NCBI GenBank assembly: GCA_002150815.3 | Contig: NDFF03000007.1 | Coordinates: 552,647-616,646, forward strand | Length of the DNA: 64,000 nucleotides | Direction of reading: 5' to 3' | From: Grammothele lineata | Lineage: Eukaryota > Basidiomycota > Agaricomycetes > Polyporales > Polyporaceae | Part shown: one piece after another, positions 36,301-49,083 of the stretch | Numbering within the stretch: position 1 is the stretch's first letter | Layout of the letters: each line of letters starts with the position of its first letter | Translations under genes and position numbers: made by a program | Notes under the pieces: generated by a model | What the model was told of the DNA's origin: nothing | Database searches by the model: none | What the model saw: the letters and a program-made list of their open reading frames with translations, nothing else

Positions 36301-38335
36301 TTAGCACTCCAATCCTCGTCCTCCCTACAACCCTCCACCGTTCTCTCGCCGCGACGACAGAGACCATACACGGGGATTGGCTCGAGCAATGTGTCGATAA
36401 CATGCTGAACATCAGAGCGCGAGAGGAGATTGAGGCCTCGCTGAGTAGGGCATCCCACGTTGCGGACAAGCCCCTACGGCTTTCAGCCAGATGAGAGGCG
36501 TGATGAAGGAGATGGGGTTTGTAGGGAACGACATTGCCGCGACCGTGGATATCCTACGCGTCTGGGTGATATTGAGCGGAGAGAGACGTAGACGGGAAGC
36601 TCGTGCGGCGCGAGTCATGGAAGGGCGGGTTGATGCTGGGGTTGTGTCGGTGGACGGTGGGGGAACGAGATAAAAGGTACGTGTTCAGGTGTGGAAGGCG
36701 AGAGAGAGGGACGGGGCCGTGTGGGAGGATTATCGTTCACTCGGACGCCTGAGGGCGACTCCGTGCGCCCGAGGAGAATTTGAGGAGTGTCCGACCCAAA
36801 TCGCTCGAGCGCTGTGATCCCGCACGCGTCTCCGCCGAGTGCACCTTTCCGGAGGGACCACTACCGTTTCAGTGCTACACCCTCTGAGCAATCAGATCTT
36901 GATACGACGTTCACGAATGAAGCCTTCGAGCGACACGGGATGTGAGCGCGAGAGAACCGGGAAGGCTGGTTCTATGACGGCGATTGTGCTCAGGACTGGA
37001 CGCAGGTGAGCTATTGATTGTGGGAATAGTTGACGAGAGAGGGGAAGGCGACGCGAACGCATGAGCGAAAGGAGAACGAGGAGAGGGCAGAACTTGTTGG
37101 AAAGTAAGGCGAGGGCGTCTTCAGGAGAGCAGAATCTGGAGGTACAGCAGACCTGGAGAGGAATATCTCAGGTACCGCCGGATGTCGCACCAGGGATTTA
37201 TGCTCACCGTAATGTCGCCCTGGCGCTCATGCTCCTCATCCCCCCCACGAGTATTGCCGGCTTCCTGACGATAGTTCCTGGCACGGCTGAGACAACGCAA
37301 TACGGGAACATGATGAGAGAACTCACGGACACTACGATCGCGTTTGATATGTGCGCCGAAGAAGACTGCTGGATGGACGCGGGTGGGATACGACTGAAGG
37401 GTGTGTGCTTGAATAGGGCGAGGGGCCAATTGAATGGCAGGCGAGGACAAGGGTTAGGACGTCCAAAGCGAGCGCAGCCGAGTCGCAGTCGACGGGGTGA
37501 AAAGATGGCGAAAGAAACGAAGAGGCTTCATAGTGGGTCTCGCAGGTCGAGAACGCAACCCTGAAATGGCCTACGGGAGCGTTGAACGTTGAGCATCCAT
37601 GCGAAGCAAACAGATAGAACTCAGCAAAGGAAAAGCTTGCGTGGGTGGCGGGAGAGATACGGTGATGTCGAGAGGGAAACGTCGATGGCTGGGAGAGCCT
37701 GCCAGTCCGGCCCGAGTTGACCCGATCATGTCCGCGCCTTCCAAATCCGGCGTGCCTAAGGCCATGCCACAAGTTCGTGCCGCGTGCCACCGACACGGCG
37801 GGGATTACCGGTTTTTCGGACAAAGAAAGATTGCTGGACAATGGTGGCTCGAGGAAGCCTTTTCTTCAACAAGTCACGTGTACCAGAAAAATCGATGAAA
37901 GGGCGACTAAATGGTTTCGTTTTCCGCGATATTTCCCTTGTTTTAGGCATATCGCCGAAAATGTTGCCTCGAGCCGCGGTTGCTCAGCCATTCTTCTTCG
38001 TCCCAAAAATCGGGAATCCCTGCCGTGCGACACCCTCCGACTGAAACCTGAATCATCTGCAGTGCTTTGAGCTTTAAGGTAGTCTCGGCTCTCTCGTCTC
38101 GTATCTCGTGTTTCTTTCACAGCTTCGTGCAAACCCCTCACAGGCGCACACGTCCTGTAGCCACCGTGCTTACTATACTACACGTCGGCTGAGTCCACGC
38201 GCCCCACGTTACTTGCCCCGCAGGACATCGGACAACCAGTATCCCAAAGCATTCCATAGGCCTGCGCGGTACATATGCTCAGAACTACGTCCTTCGGTAA
38301 CCCAGGTCTTAACATGATTTGCTTTAGGACGTACC
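33330..38335. other. Gene-poor stretch containing one terminal-inverted-repeat element
   Basis: The minus-strand frame 33688-33392 may be a 5' exon of the membrane protein. Other open frames (for example 34798-35235 plus, 36128-36618 minus, 37061-37564 plus) show no domain. A minus-strand PDLE-containing frame near 37710-37765 resembles relics at 47800 and 53480. The inverted-repeat element at 37794-38027 is listed separately. Confidence 0.4.
37794..38027. mobile_element. MITE-like element with ~70 bp terminal inverted repeats
   Basis: The arm 37794 to about 37863 and the reverse complement of about 37958-38027 align without gaps for about 70 bp at roughly three quarters identity; both begin CACGGC, and share GGGATT, TTTTT, GGAC and GGCTCGAGG in register. 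Most differences are transitions. The flanks are CGA on both sides, so a 3 bp target duplication is possible, which together with a CAC terminus would suit a CACTA-like origin. The interior is only about 95 bp, so it has no transposase of its own. Confidence 0.55.
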
Positions 38336-39957
38336 CTAGAACGAGTATCCGCTGGTAAGCCATAGGAGGAGCTGATCTTCCTCCGATGTGATATCGTTAT
38401 CTGTACACACGCTATCCCCGCTTCCGTCTCTGTTTCCTCTCCAATCCTTCGCATATGGATGAGGCTCTGCATTATAGTATCAAGTTAGCTATGCAGAAAC
38501 TGTGCAGATAGACCGGAGCATTCAAGTTACACGAGAAGAAACTTACGTGTGAAGTCAACTTCCAGTCTTCGCTCCCGGGATGCAGTGGGGAATTGTGCTT
38601 CGATCTCGGATGTAAGCTCTTGACGCGCGGATTTGGAGCTCGCGCTCTCTGGAAGATCTTCAACATGTAGTTTAATCATTGTGTGTGGTTTTCCTATAGC
38701 ATTTTAAGACAACCAAAGAATACCATGCACTCATGCGTGCTCACCAGAACAGCTGTCTTCTACTATCTGTCCGATTTCATTCGTGAGCGCAATGAACTGT
38801 TCTTTCGTACATCTACCGGGCTGTGCGAGAAGATGAAAACGGACACTTCGCGACGGTAGTGTAGGTTTCCAAGAGTTGAGTACAGCACGAATGCTGTACA
38901 TATACTCCCATTCCCACTCCTTCTTCTCTGGAAGACTGATCGAGAGCATTTCAAGAGTTTCAAGAGATGCCAAAGATGTCAGCGAGGGCACAGCCGGAGT
39001 TCTGGTCACTGGGTCAACTGTTCTTCCAGTCAAGACCAACGACGGCGAGATTTCAGTGCAGAGTTGAACACACCTTCGCTCCCTCGCACTAGTATAATCC
39101 TTTCTGGAATACTCAGGCCCAAATGGGTCAATTTGGTTAGCGGAAGAGCGGTAAGTAATCTGTTGATTCCATGCGCGACGGTAGTGCGGGAACTCTGACA
39201 CATCTATACGAGGAATCAACCATGGAACGAGGTACAAGTGTTTCCTCGATAATTCCGGACGTACCGTCAATCTCCGAAGCCTGGAGAGAAACGCTCCTTG
39301 CTTGCGTTTCATGCAGCCGGGGATAATCCCGAGAACGTCCCAGCCCATGTTCTCGCAATACAGGTCTTCTAAGGCCTCAAAGCAGCTCAATAACCTGGCA
39401 AAGTCCGCGAAGCTGGCAAATTGTATAGGGTTGAGCTGTAGCTGAACTACGGATTTGAATTTTCGAGAATACGAAGCGAGAGTGCGAATGTTGAGCGCAA
39501 AGTGCTTCAGTGGCTTCTTGGGAGCCCTCGGGGAATTTGACCAGTCTCGAATGCCGTAACAATCGAGTTCGAGGTATGTTAATGATGGGAGGGGCGCGGG
39601 GATAAGGATAGGAAACAATGTCAAAGCATTCCAAGGCCAGTAAGTTGGCCCTGCGGAGTTACCGAATCGAATCATCAGGTGGCGGATGTGAGTACAAAAT
39701 GAGGGTGCGTCCTTGAGGACCCTCGCTAGCTGATCGAGGGTTTCGATGTTCTGTATGGATATGACCTGGAAAAGCCAAAACTGGGCTACCGGACGCCAAG
39801 ATGAGCAGACAAGGGCGCATTGCCGAAGAGCAGCTTGTATGTCTGGGGATCGCCAGTACGAACAATTTACACGGTCACTTCCGAGGAGGTCAATAACTAG
39901 GAGGCAGAGCTCTGTGGGGAGGTGTGAACAAGGAGAAAGGGGAGTGCAGCTGGCCAT
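38336..39957 (-). CDS. F-box-like protein C (457 aa, 5 exons)
   Basis: Exons 39957-39265, 39203-39074, 39017-38745, 38693-38547 and 38466-38336 give 458 codons. The F-box-like segment is LPTELCLLVIDLLGSD, ALRQCALVCSSW, AQFWLF, followed by FASFADFARLLSCFEALEDLYC and VLGIIPGCM. Exon 2 encodes TTVAHGINRLLTALPLTKL. The genomic sequence stays open through introns 1 and 2, giving a misleading 408-codon reading frame, but the family alignment requires both introns (61 and 56 nt, GT-AG) because the exon 2 frame differs from the read-through. Exon 5 has the D-W pair (YAKDWRGN) and an acidic tail. An adaptor role in SCF ubiquitination is inferred. All donors here are GT. Confidence 0.8.
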
Positions 39958-42900
39958 AGTAGAGGGAGACGGTTACTTCTGTAGAAGAAGGCTTGTCTTA
40001 AGGGGGTGGTGAAAAAGATGGGTTACTGAAACATGGGCGGACATGACCTGTTTATAATTACTGGAGGAGCGACCGTATGTCAAGGTAGAGTTTGAAGCTG
40101 TCTATCATGCGCCGCGTTGCGCTGTTTCGAAGGATTTGACGTCGATTTTAGTTTGATACTTACGCAACGCCGGGCGTGCCGCGTCCTCGCCCGGAACATA
40201 GTCCGGCCACGGGTATGAGGTCCAAGCGGGAACGTGCTGGGGTAGGTATTCACAACCACAAGTTCATGATAAAGGTTTCAAATCATCTCTCGGCTTTACG
40301 CGCCGGATGTGATCTCAAGTAAAAACCTTGCCATTTGCCTTTTGTGTACTCGGTGATCCTTCCACAGGCTGGCGCGGACGTTCTGATTCGAGACACGTCA
40401 CGGGCAGCTCTAAAGCCGGCCGCCCCGGTCCTATCATGAGAGCCACAAAGAAACATCAGCGTCGCAGCGGGAATGCGTAGAGTAATCATTATACTACATG
40501 AAGCCGAAGGCGTACTGCAGTGTTCCCAGGTCAACTTGTTCTCCTAATTCCTCTAACTTCGATCGGATGCACGTATCAGCATACCTTCGCGAATGTCAGA
40601 AAGGGTCACCATGCACACGCTATCGTTACCCGGGCTATGCTTCTAACGTGTGAATGCAAGTGACGTGTCTCATAGAGGCAATGCGCCCGCGGTAAGGTGT
40701 AGGACATAATTGGAGGGGGCGATGGGAAGAAACTCAAGGACGATGCGTCGAAAAAGGAGCGGCCACAATCCGGGGCGTGAGGGCGTAGATCGACGACTCG
40801 GAGGGGAAGGCTTGATCTAGTGCTTTTGGGCACGCGGACTGTTACTTGGAGCAGACATGAAAATACCGGTTCGATGCTGAAAAGGAGCGACGAGAACGAG
40901 GACTGGAGGACGCGTTGGGTGCGTTGAGGACCATCCTAGTGCGAGCCGCCAAGCTCCAAGACTCGCCAGCCGGAGCTGGCCGGACCGAGCGAGCAGCCTC
41001 ATAATCGATAATGCATTATTCACGAGCCCGCTCGTCCACCTACCACGTAAGGTAACCGTAATGCATTAGCATGAGCGAGGGTGAGAAACGCACTCACTCA
41101 TCGCAACGGTGAGCGCCGCAGCCGTCGCAATCTTCGCCTGCATGATAGCAAAAACGTTCAGGGTCCTCGAGTAAATACGGAAGTCAATACCCGTACCGAA
41201 ATGTGAGCTCGGACATCTTGAAGCGGCGAGACTTGGACATTTGAACGACGAACGGGCGTCCGAGTTCTCCGGGCGTCTCTCGAGGTCGGGCCTGGAGTCA
41301 ATTTTTCGCAAAGTCCATGACGTGCAAGTCACCGAAGAACCGCAAATAAATGTTCTACGGCACTCTATCTAGTGGTAGGAATTGGTTTCAACGACTTGGA
41401 GGGCTGGCGTCGAGCGTGATGGCGATAGGAGGTGACGATCGGACGGCTGGGAGCTTGGAAATTGGAGCGCTCAGCACGGGCCGGCGGTTCCGCCCAACCA
41501 GATCTTGTTGATACGGCGAAGGCTGAAGCCAATGTAACTGGTGGTACTTGCACCGTGTTCGTCGTGCGCGCAGAGATGACGGAGCCAGAAACCTCCGCCG
41601 CATACTGTGTGGCTTGGAGCGCCCTTGAACCCAGCTGCAAGATGCCGAAGAGTAAACAATCTGCAAGGAAGGAGAACGGATGCGAATTAGAGCACAATCG
41701 ACTCACCTTCCACCAGGCAAATACAGTCTGCTCCTACGTCATTCCGAGTGACAGGAATGAGGCTCTGCGGCCGCCCCTTGGAATTGCAAATCCCAGGAGA
41801 ATATCTTCCTGGAGGCTGGAGACCGTGCCCCAGTTGCGTTGGCGTCATATACTCCGCGATGCTCTCCGCTGAAGGCTAGATGCGAGTCGCAAGTCGCAGC
41901 AGTGGGCCCCTTCTGAGCGTATTTCGAGAGCATTGGTCCTTCCTACTAGTACTGCTCCTGAATAGCTGTACAGACGAGATCGTACACATGCCGACAACAT
42001 GTGGCGTGGACAGGGTCACGGCTGGTGTCGGTAATCCCGCGTTAAATCCTAGATACCGGCGTTGTATGTTAGTCGACACTCTCGCATATATACACGGAAA
42101 GGCGCTTACCTCCATTGTGGCCTCGATCGGCCCTTCCTTCGCCCAGTTTCCATGGATCCCGCCCCACATTCTCAACCCGACATTTCCCCCACTGTCGAGC
42201 CCCTCCGCGCATGCCGAAGGAGAGCAAGGGTCGAAGCCTGTGTCAACCACCGTTTTTCAGGCCAGCTAGAGGTGAGAAGACGTGCAGAACGCGGGCGCGG
42301 GTGACCCGTTCGCGACTTGGAGAGGAGCGTGTAGTCTACCGCCCAGATCAAGAGGATCAGTTGTCAGAGTCGGGTCGAAACGACATTGACGCGAGGGCGG
42401 TAAAGCTCACGGGCATCTTTCACAATGACAAATCTTGGTATGTAACGTGCCGCCGCGAACTTGAAACTTGGCTGCGTGAGATGTACTCGTACGGAAATGC
42501 GATTGCGCTGATAGGACATACGAGACGTGTACAGACGCGTGTTTCGCTTCAACGCAAGGCTGACGACGTGGAGGGCGCCGTTGGTACATTCTCTGGGAAC
42601 CCGACCTTGACATTGTAAGGAACAAGATCAGACGAGCTAGCTATGTATCCACAAGTTAATCCGAGAGATCCGAGAGCAAAACAAGGCGCGATTTACATTC
42701 GTGGATGCGCTCTCCGTTATCTGCTTCGAGTAGACGTACGAGCATAGAGATGTACTGATAAGCAGACTATCCCGGAAGGCGGTATACAGAGGATGAGATT
42801 CGGGGTGAATCGGCACGGTTGCGGAGGATTGATGATTGTCAACAAGGGCCGAGAGTCGTATCGACAGCGCTCTATGAATCGGTATCAGGACACGAGGAGT

Positions 42901-43883
42901 TGAGGGAGCCCTCACAGACACCTACCTTTACAATGGAAAGCGTTCCATGTTTCATCATTAAGGAATATTGATGGATTCCAAGCTGCCTGCGCGGCAGTCG
43001 GGAGGCGGCGAGTCGCGTTACATCTTCTATGTACCACGTAGAATGTCGGGAGAGTCGTACGGCCTTGATACGAGAACATACGTGAATCGAGGTGAACGAA
43101 GGGTCAAATCTTACACAGGGTGAAATAGAGCAGAGATGGGTCCTGGTTCAGAACCGGGGAAAAGTGGGGGGAAGATGTATCAACCGCACCCCGAGTATCT
43201 CAGGTACATCCTGTGATATAGGGAGATTTCGCCCAGTAGAGATAATCAGAGAAGGGAAACAGATGCTCTGGGAGCCGAGGAACGTCGATGTCTGTGGGCT
43301 ACAGACACGCTGGAGAGAAGATGGGAGAAGAAAAAGACAGGCGAGGGGAGGAGAGGGGCAAGGAGGAATGGAAAGACTTGGGCATAGAACGTACCTCAGT
43401 ACGAATGGGGTCCCCCGCGCATGTGCGGTATGATGTATGAGCAAGTGGTTTCCGCCAACTTGAACCCGGTCGAACTGTGTATGCCTCTGGAACCCAACTA
43501 GGACGTGAACGTTTCGGAGGGTGACCCGGCCATGGCAGTTTGTGATTCTGGGGATCCGGGAGTTGATGAGGGTAAAAGACCCCACGGCATGACAATGCAG
43601 AGAAGGATGAGTCGGAGAAGAGGGATGACGCAGGCAAGAGATGCAAGAGGCAGAGCGAGCAGAGGAAAAGCCTGGGGAGAACGCGACCGTCGCGGCATAC
43701 AGCACGCTCCGTTGCGAGCGCCGGGCCGGTACCGGTGCCGTTCGGGACCGCGCTCGCGCTCGCGGTCTCCGGGCCGGTCGAGCTTACTACTGTCATCGAT
43801 ACACCGTTCAATGTGGTCTTGTAGTCTACTCAGTTGCCACTTTCTCTCTCCCTTTCTGCTCTCAGTCTGTATGTCGCGAGGCG
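39958..43883. other. Divergent spacer between F-box copies C and D, no confirmed gene
   Basis: Copies C (minus) and D (plus) point away from each other across about 3.9 kb. Open frames at 41365-42618 and 43148-43811 lack domains. A short minus-strand hydrophobic start (about 41094-41143, MQAKIATAAALTVAMS) followed by a donor-like site could be a signal-peptide exon but has no clear continuation. Confidence 0.4.
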
Positions 43884-45507
43884 ATGGACCACGATCCTTC
43901 TCTCCACTCTTCTCCTCGGCTACCTGTCGAGATATGTCTCATCATCATCGACATCCTCGGACGCGATAGCATTAACGCATTCTGGGTAGAACAAGAGATA
44001 CAAGCCGTGCTTCAGCAATGCGCCCTCGTGTGCTCCGCTTGGCGTACGCACGCCCAGCTTTGGCTCTTTCGAGTGGTCGAAGTGAAGTCACTCGAAAGCC
44101 TCGTTCGACTGTCAGCTATCCTCGACACCGTGCCCTCGCTCGGGATCCACGTCTACCGCTTAAAACTAAGGATTGGCACGCTCGACTACCAATATTGGCC
44201 TTGGAGCCCGTTGACGCGTTTCCCATATCATCTGCACCCGGATCAGCTCCCATCGCTCAAAGAAGTTCACCTCACGACAGCCGCATCGACATTTCGCGTC
44301 GACCCCTCTCGGAAGGCACAGAAACACTTCGCGTTCAATATCCGCACGGCCTCCGTCTATTCTCTAACATTTGCGTCGGTGATACGGCTCCGTTTTTCCC
44401 ATACTGCGTTTGCGAGCTTCGGAGACTTCGCGAGGTTATTGAGTTGTTTTAGCGCTCTCGAAGACTTGACGTGCGAATACGTGCAATGGGACGTACTTGG
44501 AGTCATCCCCGGGTGTATGACCCGCAGGAAATCGAGCTTCCTCTCCATGCTGCGCAAATTAGACGTATGTGCGCTTCGTCCTGGAGGAGCATATCAGCTG
44601 ATTATGCGTAACTCCTCCAACAGGTATCGAATATTGGCGCCCATGGAGTCCGGAGGCTGCTCAATGCTCTGCCTCCGCATAAGCTCACCCACCTCATCCT
44701 GCGGTTTCCGTGCATTGGTCCATGGGGTGAAGCAGCTGGAGGCACGTCGAATTCTATCATGTAATTGACGATCCTTCACACTTATATTAGTCGATCCCGT
44801 CACCCGAGAACCCGCCGATCCCTGCTTACGATCACTCACATCCCTCGCCACCGTCGAGATACACCATATGGATGATGATGTAAACCGTAACAGCGTGGAT
44901 ATCCACACACTTCGCGCTGTATTGAACACGTGGACGCCTAGCTCACTCTCGCGGCGTCTCGGGGTAACAATGTCCGTGACGCCGTGGCAGCGCACGAGAA
45001 GGGGATTTCTGGACTTCATCAGCCAAATCGGTCGAGTTGTGGAGGAACACTGCTCCGGTTCGTTCACGTTATGCCACATCGCGTTATCTTAACGCAACGA
45101 CGCTGATGCAATGTCGTATAGGACAACCTCACACAACGATCACGATCTGCATTTGGGGGCTCCCCACGAGTCTAGAAGATAATAACATGCAGCAACTTGA
45201 ACGACTGGTATCCAACATCGAAGCGTGCTTTCCAAGGGCGTCACAGGAAGGGCGACTAGCTCTCAAACATGACAGTGAGTGGCACCACGCGTTTGGGTCT
45301 TTGGTACCCTCAGTATCGTGTTGATGATCCACATCCTTCGTGGCAGCGCCCTTGTATGGAAGAGACTGGAAGGCATCATACTCTAGCTTAGATCAGAGTG
45401 ATTCGTCATCGGAAGACGAGCTCGTAGATGAGAACGATAGTATGCGCTCGTCCACTGTGAGCGTCTCGTTTATGGTAGCTTGCGAGAGAAGGGCTGATAA
45501 GATATAA
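43884..45507 (+). CDS. F-box-like protein D (459 aa, 5 exons)
   Basis: Exons 43884-44564, 44624-44741, 44791-45057, 45122-45274 and 45347-45507 give 460 codons. The F-box-like start is LPVEICLIIIDILGRD, then VLQQCALVCSAW, AQLWLFRVVEV; the body has SFGDFARLLSCFSALEDLTC and VLGVIPGCM; exon 2 reads NIGAHGVRRLLNALPPHKL; exon 4 reads ICIWGLPTSLED; exon 5 reads PLYGRDWKASYSS followed by an acidic Ser-rich tail. Intron 2 uses a GC donor (GCACGT) and intron 3 the GTTCGT donor. It is the most complete, best-spliced member and was used as the template for the others. A longer upstream frame exists, but the ATG at 43884 matches the starts of its paralogues. Confidence 0.82.
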
Positions 45508-48500
45508 TCTACGTCTTGTTCAGCCCGATTCATATAACGAAACATTGTCTGACAACGACCCCTTTGCGTCGACCGACAGGAATGTCGAAAATCGCGCAGG
45601 GAGTAGCAGGACACGGCGTAGACGGACGGTTTAGATCCATGGGATCCGCTGCGTAGGACTGAATACTTGGAGAGGTAGGAGACGGTGATGCGGCCCTTGT
45701 CGTGGATGTACACCGGGCTTATAATGAAGGGATGAAAACTGGGTTTCGAAATGTCAGCCCGCAGCGCCGTACTACGCGCGAATGACTTAGGCGATCTCGA
45801 CGACTTCCTATGCATGTTTCCAGCGAACGTCGAAACGTGTTAGAGTCGTCCGGCATACCCAGTCCTCAAGCCTCAATGCCAGTGGCGGCGAACGTCAACC
45901 TTGAGAATTTCGTTAGCGGTATTTCCCGCCAGGACGTACGAGGCACTAGGGTTGGGCTGGCGATCCAGCCTCACCAATCCACTAATTAACCTACAACGAG
46001 TTTACGTGAGTAGGTGGCAAAGAACACGCTCGGTCAACGCACGTATGTCCAAGGCTATGGAACTGCAAGATAGAAGGTAGCCTCGCGCCGCGCGCGTCAC
46101 ACGCATTCGAGGCTCGTCGAGCAAACTTCGAAGTTCGAGGGTTGAACGTTGAACGTTGGGCGTTGAACATAACGTTGACAAGTCGGGACTAGGGAGAAAC
46201 TCGTGATCGAGGAAATCATACCCATCTCATCATTCGGCGGCACCAAGCGCAAGACGAGTGCATCTGCGTACGTATATCTACGAGACTGAACACTCAGTGA
46301 GTATGGTGACAGTTCACGGAACCGGACCGGGACATGATGGATGAATTATACTATATGCCATGCGGCAAAAGGGGAGATAGAGTGTGGTACGAGGAGTTCC
46401 GAGGGCAATAGATAGATGTGTGATTACCACCTCCGGCAGCAGCACAGCAAAACCGGGCAGCGACCGATCCAAACAGGGAAGAATCTCCCAGCGGACGTGC
46501 CTAGCGGCTACGCAAAGGTGACCTCGAACATGAACACTAGCGGAGAAGTAGGGCGAAGGGCAAAGATAAGACAGGAGATGTGGGAGGGAAAGAAACGCGA
46601 GATGGGGAGAGCATTCAGCCATGCTGTTCGCGAGTAGGGTCGAGATGCCAGCGGCGTCGCCTGCCGCCCTACGGCGACAGGTGCTCCGCAAGCGCACACC
46701 CAAGATATACAGCGAAGCAAAACGTCAGGGTTGAACCATTATTCCAACCCACGCCTTCTTCTCCACCTCAGATGAAGGGCAAACACGAAGAGGGAGGGGA
46801 AAATCACAACAGAAACCTAGTAGGACTCACCTGTTGTGCGACTCCAACGTAGCCCCACCGACCGGGGACGGGTAAGCCACCTTTGTCGCGTCGTCGTCTG
46901 CCCCTCTTGTTGCTCCGCGACGCCAGCGGGCAGGACCAGCTACGCACGGGGCTCGACGGCAGCGCGTTGCGTGCGTCTTCGGAGGCGTCGTCCGCGTCGA
47001 CCGTGAATGGCACCTAGGAGACGAAATCGTAGGTGTCGAGCGCCTGCAGGCACCTGCTGCTCAGGCGGAGCGAAGCTTGCGCGGAGCTTAATTGCGAGCC
47101 TGAGGGCGCCTCGGAGAACGGGCAGGGGAGGGGAACGGAAGGGGACCGGGGGCGGGGGCGTAGGAAGCGCGGGAAACTGCGAGCAAAGGGAAAGCAGGGA
47201 AGGGGAAAGACCCCAGAAATCACGTCAGTCCCTCGCGTCAGGATACCGCGCAAGAGGTGGCTCACCCAAAGACTATCTCTGCACTCCCGTTCCTCAATCC
47301 GTCGCGCACAAAGTTAGAAAGTGTGTAGGAGCTGGTCAACATGACGCCCGCCTTGGAGCTGGAGTGCGCCCGGATGCCGCGCTGGACGAACTGGGCCGCG
47401 TTGCGGATGAGGTTGAAGGACTTGAGCAGTACAGTTCGGAGGTGCGAGCTGGCGTCAGTGAGCGAGGAGCACCACCTGCGCAGACGCCGCTGGGCTAAAT
47501 TCGAGGGTACAATGAATATGATGGAGAGTGCCGAGGGGGCATCGTGGGCCACCTAACTTGTGGAGGGTACGCTGCTGGTGGGACCCATAGAAGTGGGAGG
47601 GAGCGTGGCGAGGGTGGCTCAAGGTGTCGAGCGAGATGTTTGTGGGGAGCGTAAGAGAACCTCGTCGTCGAGGTGGTCTCAGGAATACAAGCCGGCAAAG
47701 TTGAAAGCCATAGAGATGACTGGGATGTATAGTGAGGAAGAGCTGAGAGTTGAGCCCAACAAGCGAGCGCGCTGCCCAGCAGCCGCAAATTGATCGCGGT
47801 TTCCAAATCTGGGTCACCATTTCGGCCGTTGCCGCCCCTTTCACAGCAAAGGTGCGGATGGGCAGCAGCATTCGACGTCAGACTCATTCTGCCTCCATCT
47901 CAACCACCAGATGACAAGCACGGGTTTAGGCGTGTATACCGTGATGCCGTATACTGCCGTGAACGGGCGAGTGTCTGCCTGTGTGAGTAAATGAACGCGA
48001 TCAGATACTTACATTTCCAGTGTCCACTCAGCAAGTAATTCTGCTTATGATCTTCTTCGTTTAAGTATTCGTCTCATCTCTAGCCATTTATACAGGGAGA
48101 TACGGTATCACCATTCACGGGAACATCATCAACAGACAAGACGACGGGAATACCTTTGTAAACGCTGCCCTTGATGCCTTCGCCGCTTCTCATCCACTGC
48201 TTTGTTGTCCTCGCTCTCTGGCATCTGCTACGGCGCCGACGCGGCGATACGGGTTGGGTGCCACATATTTTGAACTCAAGTACGCCCGATTCTCCTCCCA
48301 ATCAGGGACTTCCGATAGATCTTTTTTAGATACAACTACAGATAGCTGTGTGGAAAGCATGCCTCACTTCATATCAGCATCCACAGAAGCTCGGCTCATA
48401 CATATGCGATGCTGCTTCGACTCGTACAGCTTCCAATTACCCCACGTCGCTCACTCCCTGCGCAGCTTCCGGTATTCTTCACCAGAAGTCTCTCGGCCAC

Positions 48501-49083
48501 GTGGATATAAGTTCCGGTCCCTCGTGAGTATCTCCTGTCATTGCACTTGAATGTGGTTCTCAACGATGGTCGGCGCAGCTCAAATCTCGCGTCGAATGTG
48601 CCGCACGCCGGCCATGTGTAGGCGTGCGCCCTCTACGGCGCAGAGAACGCAGCGCGCGTATATACAATACTCGGGCTTGTGGTGCTCATCGTGAGTGAAG
48701 ATGACGCGGAGGCATGTACAGGAATACGGACTGCTGTGCGTCCCGAGTTCTCTTCTATGCATCTTATAAGCTTTCAAGCCTCAATTTAGATGCTTCTAGG
48801 GTTCGCATAGGATGTGGACAGGAACGCCTCACTTGGCTGTAATGAGTGGCGGAATGAATACCTCGGCCGACCTGAGAAGTGAGTGGATAGGCTCCGAGAA
48901 CATGTACATCAAGCAGTGTTGGTGTCCCCTCTGTCAATAGATGTTTCAATTAAAGCCACTTCGCATCCGCCTTTAACTCCCGAGGGTACCCAACCGCCTC
49001 GTTGTGTGGGCACACTCGATACTTATATAAGACTCGCCTATCACCCAACGATTGCTCACTCCCTAGACTCGCCGCAGCATACC
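45508..49083. other. Upstream part of the duplicated unit (first copy), with broken coding relics
   Basis: From about 46000 onward this DNA is the first copy of the segment repeated at about 51690-56576. It has no intact gene. Minus-strand relics lie at 46860-47010 and 47262-47890, and a conserved non-genic block at 48270-49000 precedes F-box copy E. A short direct repeat of GAACGTT units is at about 46144-46170. Confidence 0.55.
47262..47887 (-). pseudogene. Broken membrane-protein relic, possibly DUF6534-like (copy 1)
   Basis: Short conserved pieces occur in different minus-strand frames: GDPDLETAI near 47800, LYGFQLCRLVF and LDTLSH near 47590-47715, and RWPTMP near 47545, then a frame to 47262 ending GLRNGSAEIVFG before a donor-like GTGAGC. 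Their order is like the start of fungal DUF6534 integral-membrane proteins, but frames shift between them, so no intact protein can be made. A homologous, further decayed copy lies at 53240-53581. The family call is tentative; the paralogy is clear. Confidence 0.35.

Noticed and set aside
38731..39957. Single 408-codon frame for F-box copy C
   Set aside because: The frame reads through two introns; family alignment of exon 2 requires splicing into another frame.
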